From NCBI GenBank assembly GCA_003168265.1, contig PMSV01000023.1:186001-250000 (forward strand): a DNA stretch of 64,000 bases, written 5' to 3'. Below, one piece after another: positions 18,506-28,089 of this stretch. Numbering within the stretch: the stretch's first letter is position 1; each line of letters starts with the position of its first letter. The DNA is from Chitinophagaceae bacterium. GTDB taxonomy: Bacteria; Bacteroidota; Bacteroidia; Chitinophagales; Chitinophagaceae. The notes under the pieces were generated by a model, which searched no databases, was not told where the DNA came from, and saw only the letters and a program-made list of their open reading frames with translations. The position numbers and the translations under genes were made by a program.

Positions 18506-21500
18506 TCAATGAAATGTCTTGGACTCAAACTCATTCCACTTCTTCTCAAGCCCGAGCAGCGCTTCGTCCATTTTATTCACTCCTTCAATGACCTGTTCGG
18601 TTGGCGGAGCGTCGGATTCCTCCAAGCTATGCAATAAATTATCGAAGCTGTTCATTAAGGAATTAAAGTTATCACTGCCACCGCCACCCCTTCTTCTGCC
18701 CTGATTCTTACCTGCAAATGCTGTTAACTGCTGTTCCGTATCCTTAGACGCATTTTTCAAATGGCCACCTATCTTTTCAAGATAGGATGTAGCCTTCATT
18801 CTGTCATTATAACAGATCAGGGCTAAATCATGTTGCTGTTTCAAATCCTTCAGATTGGTCTTTACTCGTGGGTCCATCCTGACAGAAAAAGACTGGTTAT
18901 ATGATTTTCCATTAACAATCAATACCACGACATATTTTCCAGGCATGACCCAAGGCGAGGTCGCAACCGGAGCGGTGTTTCCATAAATTGCAGCAATAGG
19001 ATAACTTGGCGCAATCCCTGCAACCGGAGCATAATGCAGGTCCCACAAAAATCGATGTGAGCCTGCCGCTGCTGAAAGCAGTTGCTGAGGCCTGATCCAG
19101 TATAATGGAATATTTACCGGCGGGATATCATAGGGTTTGTCATCGCTTCTGAATACCCTGATAATCTTATTGGCCGAATCCCTTATTTCAAGTGTGATAA
19201 CCCCGCTTGCATTTTCCTTCAAATAATAATCAATGATCGCTCCGTCTGGCGGGTTTTCGCCACCGGGTTCTTCCTGTGGCAGGGGCGTATCGGAATTCAT
19301 GTTCCAGCGCACACGAATCGCAGTTTCCGGCTTAAATAAAATGACATCATTCTTGTGAAGGGCAATATTTGCCAACTGGCGAATTAGAGTGATATCATCC
19401 AATATCCAAAATGACCGGCCATGGGTCGCAACAACGATATCATCATCTTTGATCACCAGGTCACGGATCGAAGTGCAGGGCATATTTAATTGCAGCGATT
19501 GCCAATGATCGCCGTCATCAAAGGATACATAGACAGCTCTTTCCGATCCGGCAAATAACAAACCTCGGGTAAGCGGATCCTCTTTCACTGAATTGATCGG
19601 ATCGTCCGGCAATCCGTTAACGATCTCCTTCCAGGTATTTCCGCCATCTTTTGTCCTGTAAATATGAGGATGCATGTCATCACAGCGGATCCTGTTCACG
19701 GCAGCATAGGCGGTGGATAAATCAAAATGACTCCCTTCAAGCATCGAGACCTTACTCCAGGAGCTAATCGAGGATGGCGTAACATTTTTCCAATTCTTCC
19801 CGCCATCCCTGGTGATTTGTATATAACCATCATCAGTCCCGCACCAAATGGTATTAATATCTTTCGGTGAAGGGGCTACAGAGTAAATCACTCCTCTCCG
19901 GTTCATCTTTTTCTGGTCATCGCTGGTATAGATACCGACACTCGCAGGAATATCCCAGGCCTCTCTCGTCAAATCAGGGCTTATCACCTGCCAGGAATGA
20001 CCTCCGTTATTTGTTTTGAATAATACATTGCCCGCGAAATACAGAGTTTTAGGATCGATGGGGGAGAATAAGACCGGCGCCGTTCTCAGGAAGCGGTATT
20101 TACCCGAGCGAATAGCTTCCGGCGCAATATTCTGGACCTGCCCCGTCCGCTTATCATACTTCGTTATTTTTCCTCCATAAATTATATTCGGATCGAGGGG
20201 ATCGGCCGCAACATACCCATATTCCTCAGCGGCAACGGGATGCCATTCCCTAAATGTGATCTCACCATCATTGCCCCGCGAGGCAATGCCAACGGAGCCG
20301 CTTTCCTGCTGGCCGCCATAAACATTGTATGGAAATGCATTGTCTGTGCTAACATGGTAAAACTGTGCGGTCGGCTGATTGTACCAGGAAGAAAAGCTCT
20401 GGCCGCCATTGACAGTAACGATCGCGCCCTGATCAGCAGCTATCAGAATGATATCTGAATTTTCCGGGTTGATCCATATGCGATGATAGTCATCACCGCC
20501 GGGAGCCCCGCGAAAATCCTTCCAGGTCGTTCCGCCATCCTTCGATTTCCAAACAACGACATTTGCGGTATAAACGATGTCTTCATTCTTAGGATCCGCT
20601 TTCACTTCTGCAAAATCACTACCCCTTCCCCAATACCTTCCGTCATTGCTGATGCTTTTCCAGTTCTCGCCCGCATCGTCGCTTCTGTACATGCCGCCAA
20701 AGTCACCCGCATCAACAGTTGCATACATCCTGTTTGGATTGCTTGGTGCAATACAAAAGCCAATCCTGCCCAAGCCTTGAGCAAAAGCCGGCAGGCCATT
20801 CTTTAATTTTACCCAGGTATTGCCCCCGTCTGAAGATTTAAATAACCCGCTTTCAGGTCCGTCCCATTCCCCATTTTCCCAGGGGCCCTGCCTTCCCGCC
20901 CATAGATCCGCATAAATGATATTGGGATTCTTAGGGTTGATCGCAACCTGGACCGCACCGGTGTTTTCATCCTTATACAAAACCTTATCCCAGGTCTTTC
21001 CCCCATCCACACTCCGATATACTCCGCGGGTTGTATTCGGCCCATAGGGATGGCCAAGCACGGCAACAAAAACCTTGTTCTCATTAGTGGGATCGATTGC
21101 TATGCCTCCGATCTGCTGCCCGTCATCCAATCCCAAATGTTCCCAGGTCTCTCCCCCATCGGTAGATTTATATATCCCATTACCAACAGAAAGATCAGGC
21201 CTTTGAATGCCCTCCCCGCTGCCCACATAAATTGTATTGGGATTCGAAGGCGCGACGGCCACATCCCCGATTGACCCCGTCGGCTCCTTGTCAAATATGG
21301 GGAACCAGGTTCTCCCATAATCAGTCGTTTTCCATACTCCCCCATTGTTCACACCAATATAAAAAACGCCTGGCTGTTGCGGTACCCCAACAGCGCCTAC
21401 CGTCCTTCCGCCCCGATGCGGACCGATCATTCTCCATTTTATAGCATTGAAAAAGCCAGAATCAATCTGGGCATAGATGCAGTTGCTGAATAGAACCAAA

Positions 21501-21535
21501 GCAAATAAAAACAGCTTTAGGTTTGACCTTTTCAT
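18506..21535 (-). CDS. Secreted sortilin-like BNR/Asp-box propeller protein (second copy)
   Basis: This is an exported protein of 1009 residues with a signal peptide (ends near SNCIYA). Most of it (residues about 30-720) is built of BNR/Asp-box propeller blades, seen as repeated SxDGGxTW motifs such as STDGGETW, SVDGGKTW and TKDGGNTW. It resembles the VPS10/sortilin-like and xyloglucanase-like propellers. A C-terminal beta-rich domain holds the PLYWIRPQQLL region, and the last 110 residues are helical and Gly/Arg-rich in part (GRRRGGGGSDNF). No catalytic Asp pair of glycosidases can be assigned. It lies 9 bp after a homologue of the same architecture and after a TonB receptor gene, so it is probably co-expressed with them at the cell envelope. 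Confidence 0.87.
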   Translation of the reverse strand: MKRSNLKLFLFALVLFSNCIYAQIDSGFFNAIKWRMIGPHRGGRTVGAVGVPQQPGVFYIGVNNGGVWKTTDYGRTWFPIFDKEPTGSIGDVAVAPSNPNTIYVGSGEGIQRPDLSVGNGIYKSTDGGETWEHLGLDDGQQIGGIAIDPTNENKVFVAVLGHPYGPNTTRGVYRSVDGGKTWDKVLYKDENTGAVQVAINPKNPNIIYADLWAGRQGPWENGEWDGPESGLFKSSDGGNTWVKLKNGLPAFAQGLGRIGFCIAPSNPNRMYATVDAGDFGGMYRSDDAGENWKSISNDGRYWGRGSDFAEVKADPKNEDIVYTANVVVWKSKDGGTTWKDFRGAPGGDDYHRIWINPENSDIILIAADQGAIVTVNGGQSFSSWYNQPTAQFYHVSTDNAFPYNVYGGQQESGSVGIASRGNDGEITFREWHPVAAEEYGYVAADPLDPNIIYGGKITKYDKRTGQVQNIAPEAIRSGKYRFLRTAPVLFSPIDPKTLYFAGNVLFKTNNGGHSWQVISPDLTREAWDIPASVGIYTSDDQKKMNRRGVIYSVAPSPKDINTIWCGTDDGYIQITRDGGKNWKNVTPSSISSWSKVSMLEGSHFDLSTAYAAVNRIRCDDMHPHIYRTKDGGNTWKEIVNGLPDDPINSVKEDPLTRGLLFAGSERAVYVSFDDGDHWQSLQLNMPCTSIRDLVIKDDDIVVATHGRSFWILDDITLIRQLANIALHKNDVILFKPETAIRVRWNMNSDTPLPQEEPGGENPPDGAIIDYYLKENASGVITLEIRDSANKIIRVFRSDDKPYDIPPVNIPLYWIRPQQLLSAAAGSHRFLWDLHYAPVAGIAPSYPIAAIYGNTAPVATSPWVMPGKYVVVLIVNGKSYNQSFSVRMDPRVKTNLKDLKQQHDLALICYNDRMKATSYLEKIGGHLKNASKDTEQQLTAFAGKNQGRRRGGGGSDNFNSLMNSFDNLLHSLEESDAPPTEQVIEGVNKMDEALLGLEKKWNEFESKTFH

Positions 21536-21544
21536 TGATTAAAT

Positions 21545-24500
21545 TTAATCCTTGAACCTTGTATCAATAATAACTTTTTGTTTGGCCTTGATCATCTCAT
21601 TCAACTTCGGTATAGCTCCGTTCACGACAGTCTTCAATTTCCCCAATTGCAGATCGATCCGATCGGAAAGGGAGGCAAAGCTCTCGTACATGGCAACCGT
21701 GGGTTTGGAGTCCGAACCCAGCACAGTCGCGTTCACGCCGCATAATTTTTCCTCAAGCCGCATCGGGAAACGAAGATCATCCTCTCCCGATTTGATCTTG
21801 TTATTGTACAAAGCATCTTCGATGGTAGTCAGTGAATCCGTGATCGGTTGTTCCGCATTTTTGAAAGGCTTTGCCTCTGTTGAGTCCTCAAAGGAAGCGA
21901 TCAAAGCCTCCAATTGGGCCTTGACGGACCGGATCAGCCTGGTAGCCTTGCCAATCTCGTTCAGTTTATTATGCACTTTGATCGCCAGATCAAACTGTTC
22001 TTTCAGATCGGCAACAGTAAACGGATTGCGCGGATCGGGAATTATCTCAAATGATTGCGTTTGTACCAGAGAATCTCCAATAAACAGTTTCATCTTGTAT
22101 GCTCCTGGTACAGCAGTCGGCCCTCCCAGGGTACCCTCAAATGCTGAGGTGCTATCTGCTTTGGCAGTAGGGTATTGCATATCCCAGGCAAATACATTCA
22201 TACCGCTATCGATGCTAAGAAGTCCGGGCCTTTTTGCCTTGCTCTCATAGAAATCCCTGGAAACAGGCATGGGTTCATTGCGGTTATTTTTTAAACTGGA
22301 ATAAGTTATAATACTATCTCCCGAAGCAGATTCAAATTTTAAACGAATCTCCTTCTGTGGCTTATCCTTCAAATAATACCTAACGATAACCCCGTTAGGC
22401 GTATTGGCGCCCTCTTGAACCTTTGGGTCATCTATATACCCGCCCCCCGTCCGATAACTATTCCTCGGTTTATATAACCAGGCTGCTGATTTGGCTATCT
22501 GATCGTTTAATTGGTAAAGGGGAGTAATATCGTCAAGCACCCAGAACGACCTCCCGTGGGTGGCAATTACAAGATCCTTTTCCCGGTTTTGAATCTGAAT
22601 ATCATGCACTGGGGTGTTAGGCAAATTCAACTGAAGGCTTTGCCAATGCGCACCATCGTCAAAAGAAACATAGATGCCAGTTTCAAGACCGCAATACAAA
22701 ATACCTTTCCTGTTCGGATCCTCCCGTAGGCAACGGTTGTAAGTATTTTCGGGCAGGCCGTTTGTAATAAGTGCCCATGTCTTTCCATAATCATTTGTCT
22801 TAAAGATATAAGGCTTGTTATCATCGCTTTTATACCTTGTCGCGGAAACATAGCAGACCGCTTCATCAAAATGCGAAGGCTCCACATAGCTGATCAAAGC
22901 CCAATCGGGAAGGGCTTTAGGAGTAACATTAGTCCAGGTTTTTCCATCGTCCAGGGTAACATGTACGAGTCCATCATCTGAGCCGGCCCAGATCAGGCCC
23001 TGCTTGATCGGAGATTCTGCAATGGCAAACACATCCGCATACACTTCCGCACCTGTATTATCAAGAGTGACCGGCCCTCCGCTGGGTTTTAATGTCTTTG
23101 GATCATGCCTTGTCAGGTCGGGACTGATTATTTGCCAGGTTTGTCCCCCATCCGTTGTCCTATGTATATAATTTGAGCCTACATAAAGCATTTTGGGATT
23201 ATGAGGTGAAATGGCAATGGGAAAGGTCCAGTTGAACCGGTATTTATAATCTTCCGCTCCGGCCCCCTGATGCAATTCAACATCTGTAGAAATGCTGCGA
23301 TAAAGATTATTTTTCTTATTGTAAGATGTTAATTGGCCGTCATATTCACCGCCATAAGTAATGTCAGGATTTGTCGGGTCGGGAACAATATAACCGGCCT
23401 CTCCACCGGCCACCGGATACCAGTCGCGGATGCCAATTGTATAATTATTCGTGCGGCTGGCGATGCGGATGCTGCTATTGTCTTGTTGTGCCCCGTAAAC
23501 ATTATAGGGAAAATCATTATCCAGATTCACATGATAAAATTGTGCGGTAGGCAGGTCAATATCCGAGAAGTTCTTGCCACCGTCAAAAGTGACTTCTGGT
23601 CCGCCATCATCGCCCATGATCCAATTGCCGGCATTGTCCGGATTGATCCACATATCGTGATTGTCGCCATGGCGGTTAGCCACCCTGTACCAGGAAGCGC
23701 CGCCATCGATGGATTTGAAAAACTCTACGTTGAGAATATAAACCGTATTTTCATTTTTAGGGTCGGCGAAGATTTGGCTGAAATACCAGGGCCGCTGGGT
23801 CAGGTCATTCATTGTACTCACCCTGCTCCAGTTAGCGCCGCCATCATCGGAGCGAAATACTCCGCCATTCTTATTTTCCACGACTGCCCAGATCCTTTCG
23901 GGATTAGCAGCCGAAATCGTACAGATGATCTTACCCATTAATCCCCTCGGCATTCCCGGATTTTCAGAGATCAATTTCCAGGTATTTCCGCCATCATTGG
24001 ATTTGTAGAGTCCGCTGCCTTTCCCGCCGCTGCTTAAGGAATAAGGGGTACGAAATGCTTTCCACATCGAAGCATACAAAACCAAAGGATTGGCCGGATC
24101 GATTTTCACATCCACACATCCTGTGCTGTCATCATGACTTAGAATATTCTCCCATGTTTTGCCTCCGTCCCTGGATCGATAAAGCCCTCTTTCCTTATTT
24201 GGTCCAAATACCTTCCCCATTGCTGCAACATAGACCAGGTCAGGGTTTTGAGGATCGACAGCAATTGTCCCTATAGCATAGGATTTTTCGAGACCGATAT
24301 GTTTCCAGGTCTTGCCCGCATCAGTCGTTTTATAAACCCCATCCCCAAAAGAAATATTACCCCGCATTTCAACCTCGCCCATCCCTGCATAGACCACATT
24401 CGGGTTCGATTTAGCGACAGCAAGGGCGCCCACTGAAGAGGAAGTAAAATTGGAATCCGAAACACTTAACCAGGTCGTACCCCCGTCCGTCGTTTTCCAT

Positions 24501-24745
24501 ACGCCGCCACCTACCGCTCCTGCATAATAAGTCATTTGATTGCCAATAACACCAGTGACTGCCAGACTCCTGCCTGCACGAAATGGCCCGATACACCTCC
24601 ATTTCAGTGCAGAGAATAGTTTCTTTTCAAAAACCTCTTTTTTGTCCGAAGAAATAGTATGATCCGGTTTTTGCGCCTTCAACGCTAAAGAAAGCAGACA
24701 AAAACTTAATAATAGAAATAGATAGCTATGACGTTTACGATGCAT
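21545..24745 (-). CDS. Secreted sortilin-like BNR/Asp-box propeller protein (first copy)
   Basis: This exported protein of about 1066 residues is a paralogue of the next gene downstream, with the same order of parts. They share the N-terminal block LKWRCIGPFRAGR (LKWR/IKWR...IGP.R.GR), Asp boxes (TTDGGTTW, SRDGGKTW, SNDGGNTW) through about residue 740, a strand-rich domain and a helical C-terminus rich in Lys and Glu. The open frame begins 12 codons earlier, but the ATG at 24745 directly precedes the basic and hydrophobic signal peptide, so I chose it. The family is known as sortilin N-terminal/VPS10-like proteins; a binding rather than catalytic role is likely. The gap to the upstream TonB receptor gene is about 57 bp from the chosen start. 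Confidence 0.87.
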   Translation of the reverse strand: MHRKRHSYLFLLLSFCLLSLALKAQKPDHTISSDKKEVFEKKLFSALKWRCIGPFRAGRSLAVTGVIGNQMTYYAGAVGGGVWKTTDGGTTWLSVSDSNFTSSSVGALAVAKSNPNVVYAGMGEVEMRGNISFGDGVYKTTDAGKTWKHIGLEKSYAIGTIAVDPQNPDLVYVAAMGKVFGPNKERGLYRSRDGGKTWENILSHDDSTGCVDVKIDPANPLVLYASMWKAFRTPYSLSSGGKGSGLYKSNDGGNTWKLISENPGMPRGLMGKIICTISAANPERIWAVVENKNGGVFRSDDGGANWSRVSTMNDLTQRPWYFSQIFADPKNENTVYILNVEFFKSIDGGASWYRVANRHGDNHDMWINPDNAGNWIMGDDGGPEVTFDGGKNFSDIDLPTAQFYHVNLDNDFPYNVYGAQQDNSSIRIASRTNNYTIGIRDWYPVAGGEAGYIVPDPTNPDITYGGEYDGQLTSYNKKNNLYRSISTDVELHQGAGAEDYKYRFNWTFPIAISPHNPKMLYVGSNYIHRTTDGGQTWQIISPDLTRHDPKTLKPSGGPVTLDNTGAEVYADVFAIAESPIKQGLIWAGSDDGLVHVTLDDGKTWTNVTPKALPDWALISYVEPSHFDEAVCYVSATRYKSDDNKPYIFKTNDYGKTWALITNGLPENTYNRCLREDPNRKGILYCGLETGIYVSFDDGAHWQSLQLNLPNTPVHDIQIQNREKDLVIATHGRSFWVLDDITPLYQLNDQIAKSAAWLYKPRNSYRTGGGYIDDPKVQEGANTPNGVIVRYYLKDKPQKEIRLKFESASGDSIITYSSLKNNRNEPMPVSRDFYESKAKRPGLLSIDSGMNVFAWDMQYPTAKADSTSAFEGTLGGPTAVPGAYKMKLFIGDSLVQTQSFEIIPDPRNPFTVADLKEQFDLAIKVHNKLNEIGKATRLIRSVKAQLEALIASFEDSTEAKPFKNAEQPITDSLTTIEDALYNNKIKSGEDDLRFPMRLEEKLCGVNATVLGSDSKPTVAMYESFASLSDRIDLQLGKLKTVVNGAIPKLNEMIKAKQKVIIDTRFKD

Positions 24746-24802
24746 GGCAGATAGTTTGGTATTCTGCCAAATGTATCTCATTCATCCAAACAAAAAAAAT
24801 TG

Positions 24803-27316
24803 CTATCTTTTAGAATCAAGCGGTATCAGGACCTTAATTGATAGGTTTCTTCCCATATTAAACACGCCGACACGGTCCGTTACATAATTGACCGGATAAT
24901 ACTTGAACCTGCTCATATAATCCATATAGGTAGTATTGAAGAGATTGGAACAAATAAGAAAAAGCTGGCAAAAAATCCGACCATTAGAAATGACATCTCC
25001 TCCTGCGCCTGCACTAAACAAAGTATACCCTTTCGTAGCCGATGTGCTTGCCGCATATTCATAAGGGGTCAGGGCTGTATTCAGGCCATTATATATGGCA
25101 TACTGCCGGTAAATATTGCTTTGCTGAAAACAATTTAGCAAACCAAATTTCAGGTAGGCATTTTTAACTCCTTTGCCTAACTTCTTTACAGGAAATTTAA
25201 GATCCGCAGTTATCCTGGTCGGAGGCACAAAGGGTAAATATTTAATGGAATCCGGCACATTGGACAGGCCACCATTGACAACGCTGAGATTAGAATTCAA
25301 TCTTATCCAGGGCATGGAAGAAGGATGAATATCCAGCACAAATTCTCCTCCGTATAAAACCGCCCGCCCTTGAGTATATTTATAAACAGGCGCAGCCCCC
25401 AACCCCGCAGCATTAAGCGAGTTATTGATCGAATCGCCTCCAAATACGCTTTGCAGCCCACGCGCATAGATGAATCTATTAATGTCGTTATTGAAAAGAT
25501 CGATTTCGAAATTGACCTCCTTTGAATTAAGGCCAAAAGAAACATCTTCTTCAAGGCTGGTCTCTGGATTCAGTGAATTATCGCCGATCTCGTAAACAAC
25601 CGTGCCATCATGAACACCATTGGCGGCACATTCCGCAACATTGGGAGCCCGCCAGCCCCTTGCAATATTCGTTTTTACAAAAAGGCTTTTCGTTAGTTCA
25701 TAGGCGCCTCCCAAACTAAATGACATCCCATTAAAATGAGAGGTAAAACCCGGGAACTCATGAAAAGCATCCGGAGCATTAGGGGAAGCCGGGGCCTGGG
25801 TAATCGAATCCACCCAATGATCGATGCCGTTAAATGTTCTCGTATCGAAACGCAACCCACCGCTTAGATTCAGCTTTCCAATTTTCTGATTGGCTATTGC
25901 AAAACCACCGATCTCAAAAAAGTTATAATTTGGGATAAGCATCAGGGTTCCCAGACTTTTAGAGTTTTGGTAAGCCCCATTAAGACCTCCCGAAATATTA
26001 AAACCGCCTATCTGTGGAGAGATATACCTTAAATCATAGGTGGCTGCATTCGAGTAATAATAAATATCCGGAGTGTTAGGTATCGTCGGATCATTTGTTT
26101 CCTGGCGCTGGTTTTTTTGCCAGGAAAATATTCCGGTGATCCGCCCGCTCCCCAACGCAAAACTATTGTCCCAGACTAGTTTAGTATGTCTGATCCTTTG
26201 GTTTATGACAAAGGGGGTATATGATTTTTCTTCCTGTTCAGTAGGTATCACATAAGTTGCTGCTCCGCCATTCAGCCCAGGATAGGCCACCTGTCGCTCC
26301 ATAATGCCCGTAGCGGAATCCCTGGTTCCGTCAACAATGCCTGTGTGCATATCAAAATAGCTCGCATGCAACTGCGTATAGCCCCATTTGCGGTGCAGGC
26401 CAAGCGTACCATCTACATTAAAATCGCCGAATTGAGTGTTCAGCACATAACCATCCTGGGGGTCCTGATAAGCATGCGCCATCGTATTATCAATTCTGGC
26501 GCTCCAGGAGATTCCTTTATTGGCGCCTGCTAAATGCGCCATTGTATTGATAAGCCCGTTATTGGTTTGGTAATTTGCCAGAATATCTCCCTTTTTTTGC
26601 CCATCAGGAAGCGTTTGTTCAGGAATAAGATTAACCACACCGGCAATAGCATCTGAACCATAGGCAAGCGAAGCAGGCCCCTTCAATATCTCATACCTGT
26701 TCACCGCATCCGGATCCGCTTCAATGCCAAATTCATCGAACCAGGCCTGGTCAACCTGTTCAACCCCATCATTGATGGTAAGTACACGATTATACCCCAA
26801 CCCCCGAATTACCGGTTTTGAAATACTCTGCCCGTCGGTCATCGCAGAAACTCCAGGTTCCCTGGCTATCGCATCGATCACATTGGTCGCTGAATTTTCA
26901 AGCAAGTCTTTATAATTTACCAGATTAATCGCAACAGAAGTCTTCTGTATATCCGTGGCGGCGGTTACACCGGTCAACACCACATCCTTCAATTCGATTG
27001 AAGAAGGCGACAAGGAATAATTCATTTTCGTAACCCCTTTCACCGTAACCTTTAGTAATTGTGACTCATATCCGATAATGCTAACCTGGATAACATAGCT
27101 GCCGGCCGGTAAGTTCTTAATTGAATAGAAGCCATCAGCACCGGAAACCGTGCCGGTCTTCAGATCCGGAATATAAATCGAGACACTTCTCAGAGATTCC
27201 TTTGTCCTGGCATCAGTGATTTTCCCACTGATCTCATTTTGGCAAAAAACAAGGGCTGGAAAAGACAATAACAATGCTGTAAATAATAGATGGGTCCTGC
27301 TCATGACAGAGAACAT
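24803..27316 (-). CDS. TonB-dependent outer-membrane receptor
   Basis: This is an outer-membrane gated channel of 837 residues that imports a ligand with energy from TonB. A signal peptide (ends ALVFCQ) is followed by a carboxypeptidase-D regulatory-like domain (residues about 28-110, with SGADGFYSIKNLPAGSY), then the plug domain with VIRGLGYNRVLTINDGV and EILKGPASLAYGSDAIAG, then the 22-strand barrel up to the C-terminus. There is no SusD gene next to it, so it is not a SusCD pair. The plug more resembles siderophore, metal or cobalamin receptors, but the ligand cannot be told. ATG codons at 27316 and 27304 are both possible. Spacing to the genes on either side suggests an operon with the small membrane protein upstream and both propeller genes downstream. 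Confidence 0.93.
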   Translation of the reverse strand: MFSVMSRTHLLFTALLLSFPALVFCQNEISGKITDARTKESLRSVSIYIPDLKTGTVSGADGFYSIKNLPAGSYVIQVSIIGYESQLLKVTVKGVTKMNYSLSPSSIELKDVVLTGVTAATDIQKTSVAINLVNYKDLLENSATNVIDAIAREPGVSAMTDGQSISKPVIRGLGYNRVLTINDGVEQVDQAWFDEFGIEADPDAVNRYEILKGPASLAYGSDAIAGVVNLIPEQTLPDGQKKGDILANYQTNNGLINTMAHLAGANKGISWSARIDNTMAHAYQDPQDGYVLNTQFGDFNVDGTLGLHRKWGYTQLHASYFDMHTGIVDGTRDSATGIMERQVAYPGLNGGAATYVIPTEQEEKSYTPFVINQRIRHTKLVWDNSFALGSGRITGIFSWQKNQRQETNDPTIPNTPDIYYYSNAATYDLRYISPQIGGFNISGGLNGAYQNSKSLGTLMLIPNYNFFEIGGFAIANQKIGKLNLSGGLRFDTRTFNGIDHWVDSITQAPASPNAPDAFHEFPGFTSHFNGMSFSLGGAYELTKSLFVKTNIARGWRAPNVAECAANGVHDGTVVYEIGDNSLNPETSLEEDVSFGLNSKEVNFEIDLFNNDINRFIYARGLQSVFGGDSINNSLNAAGLGAAPVYKYTQGRAVLYGGEFVLDIHPSSMPWIRLNSNLSVVNGGLSNVPDSIKYLPFVPPTRITADLKFPVKKLGKGVKNAYLKFGLLNCFQQSNIYRQYAIYNGLNTALTPYEYAASTSATKGYTLFSAGAGGDVISNGRIFCQLFLICSNLFNTTYMDYMSRFKYYPVNYVTDRVGVFNMGRNLSIKVLIPLDSKR

Positions 27317-27351
27317 TTGGTGAAAAAATGCTTGAATGAAAAATTATATCA

Positions 27352-27852
27352 TCATGTTCCCTTGGGAGGAGGCGAGGGCAGATCTGTGCCTATTGAAAAA
27401 TAATCAAGTTTATATCCGGAAATAGGAGGCACATTCAGGCAAATAGTCAATTGAAGCCTCCCCGAATAACTCAGAAGATAATCTTCGTAGTTTATATGAA
27501 GTGCCTTTTTTTGAAGAGACGTCTTCCCCTCTAAAAAACCACTCCAATCATTTTGAAAAAAATCACTGGTCTGAGCCAGCATATTCTGTTCCTCCTCATC
27601 CCTCATCAGGTATACCCATTCGGTATCTTTAACCGATTCGCGTTTAGCTACATCATATAGTTTGTTATTGTACCAGGCCTCCCCGGACTCGTCCTTCTGT
27701 AATGCTGCTACCCGAACCCTGATACATTCAGCATTTCCGATTTTATCAGCAGCCTCGATTTTGGCCTTAATTATTGAGAAAGAAAAATAAGTATAATAGA
27801 GAAAACTATTACAAAGCGTAATGATCAACAAAAAAACAAGTATTCTTCTCAA
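27352..27852 (-). CDS. Small membrane-anchored protein, first gene of the receptor cluster
   Basis: This 166-residue protein has one N-terminal membrane helix (residues about 3-25) and a charged periplasmic domain. I do not recognise a named family. The domain contains YNNKLYDVAKRESVKDTEW followed by a hydrophobic MRDEEEQNML segment, and it ends in a Pro-rich tail (LPSPPPKG). The gene lies 35 bp before the TonB receptor gene on the same strand. A second protein of the same layout and with a similar central motif is encoded at 54350-54910. An accessory role in the receptor system is an inference from position only. Confidence 0.7.
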   Translation of the reverse strand: MRRILVFLLIITLCNSFLYYTYFSFSIIKAKIEAADKIGNAECIRVRVAALQKDESGEAWYNNKLYDVAKRESVKDTEWVYLMRDEEEQNMLAQTSDFFQNDWSGFLEGKTSLQKKALHINYEDYLLSYSGRLQLTICLNVPPISGYKLDYFSIGTDLPSPPPKGT

Positions 27853-27921
27853 TAGCAGTTAATTATCGAATCCTTTGGTTTTAGTTAGAGAGTGGACAAG
27901 ATAAATTAAGAATTGCAATAT

Positions 27922-27933
27922 TCCATATATGGA
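27922..27933. promoter_or_regulatory. Perfect 12-bp palindrome between divergent genes
   Basis: TCCATATATGGA is a perfect palindrome in the 237-bp gap between the divergent receptor cluster and FIST-kinase operon. It may be an operator for either side. A palindrome of this size in A+T-rich sequence can also arise by chance. Confidence 0.25.
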
Positions 27934-28017
27934 TTGGGCATTTTGCTATGAATAAAAAAACTTATTTTTAAGCCTATTACCTTCTGTCTAGAATACCGCT
28001 CTTATAACCCGTAGAAT

Positions 28018-28086
28018 ATGAATGCCAGAATTATCAAAGAAAAGCTTGCCTCGGAATATGAAATTCTCTTGCACAAACCTATCTGA
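28018..28086 (+). other. Possible 22-codon leader reading frame before the FIST gene
   Basis: An ATG at 28018 opens a frame of 22 codons (MNARIIKEKLASEY and so on) whose TGA ends 3 bp before the FIST start codon. AAAG-rich sequence lies near but no strong ribosome site. It could be a small coupled peptide, a remnant, or chance. Confidence 0.2.
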
Positions 28087-28089
28087 ATC

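Noticed and set aside
21552-22250. Plus-strand open frame of 232 codons antisense to the first propeller gene
   Set aside because: The minus-strand gene has clear domains throughout; the plus frame has no recognisable motif.
23333-23941. Plus-strand open frame of 202 codons antisense to the first propeller gene
   Set aside because: Its hydrophobic look comes from the complement of Asp-box repeats; no support for coding.
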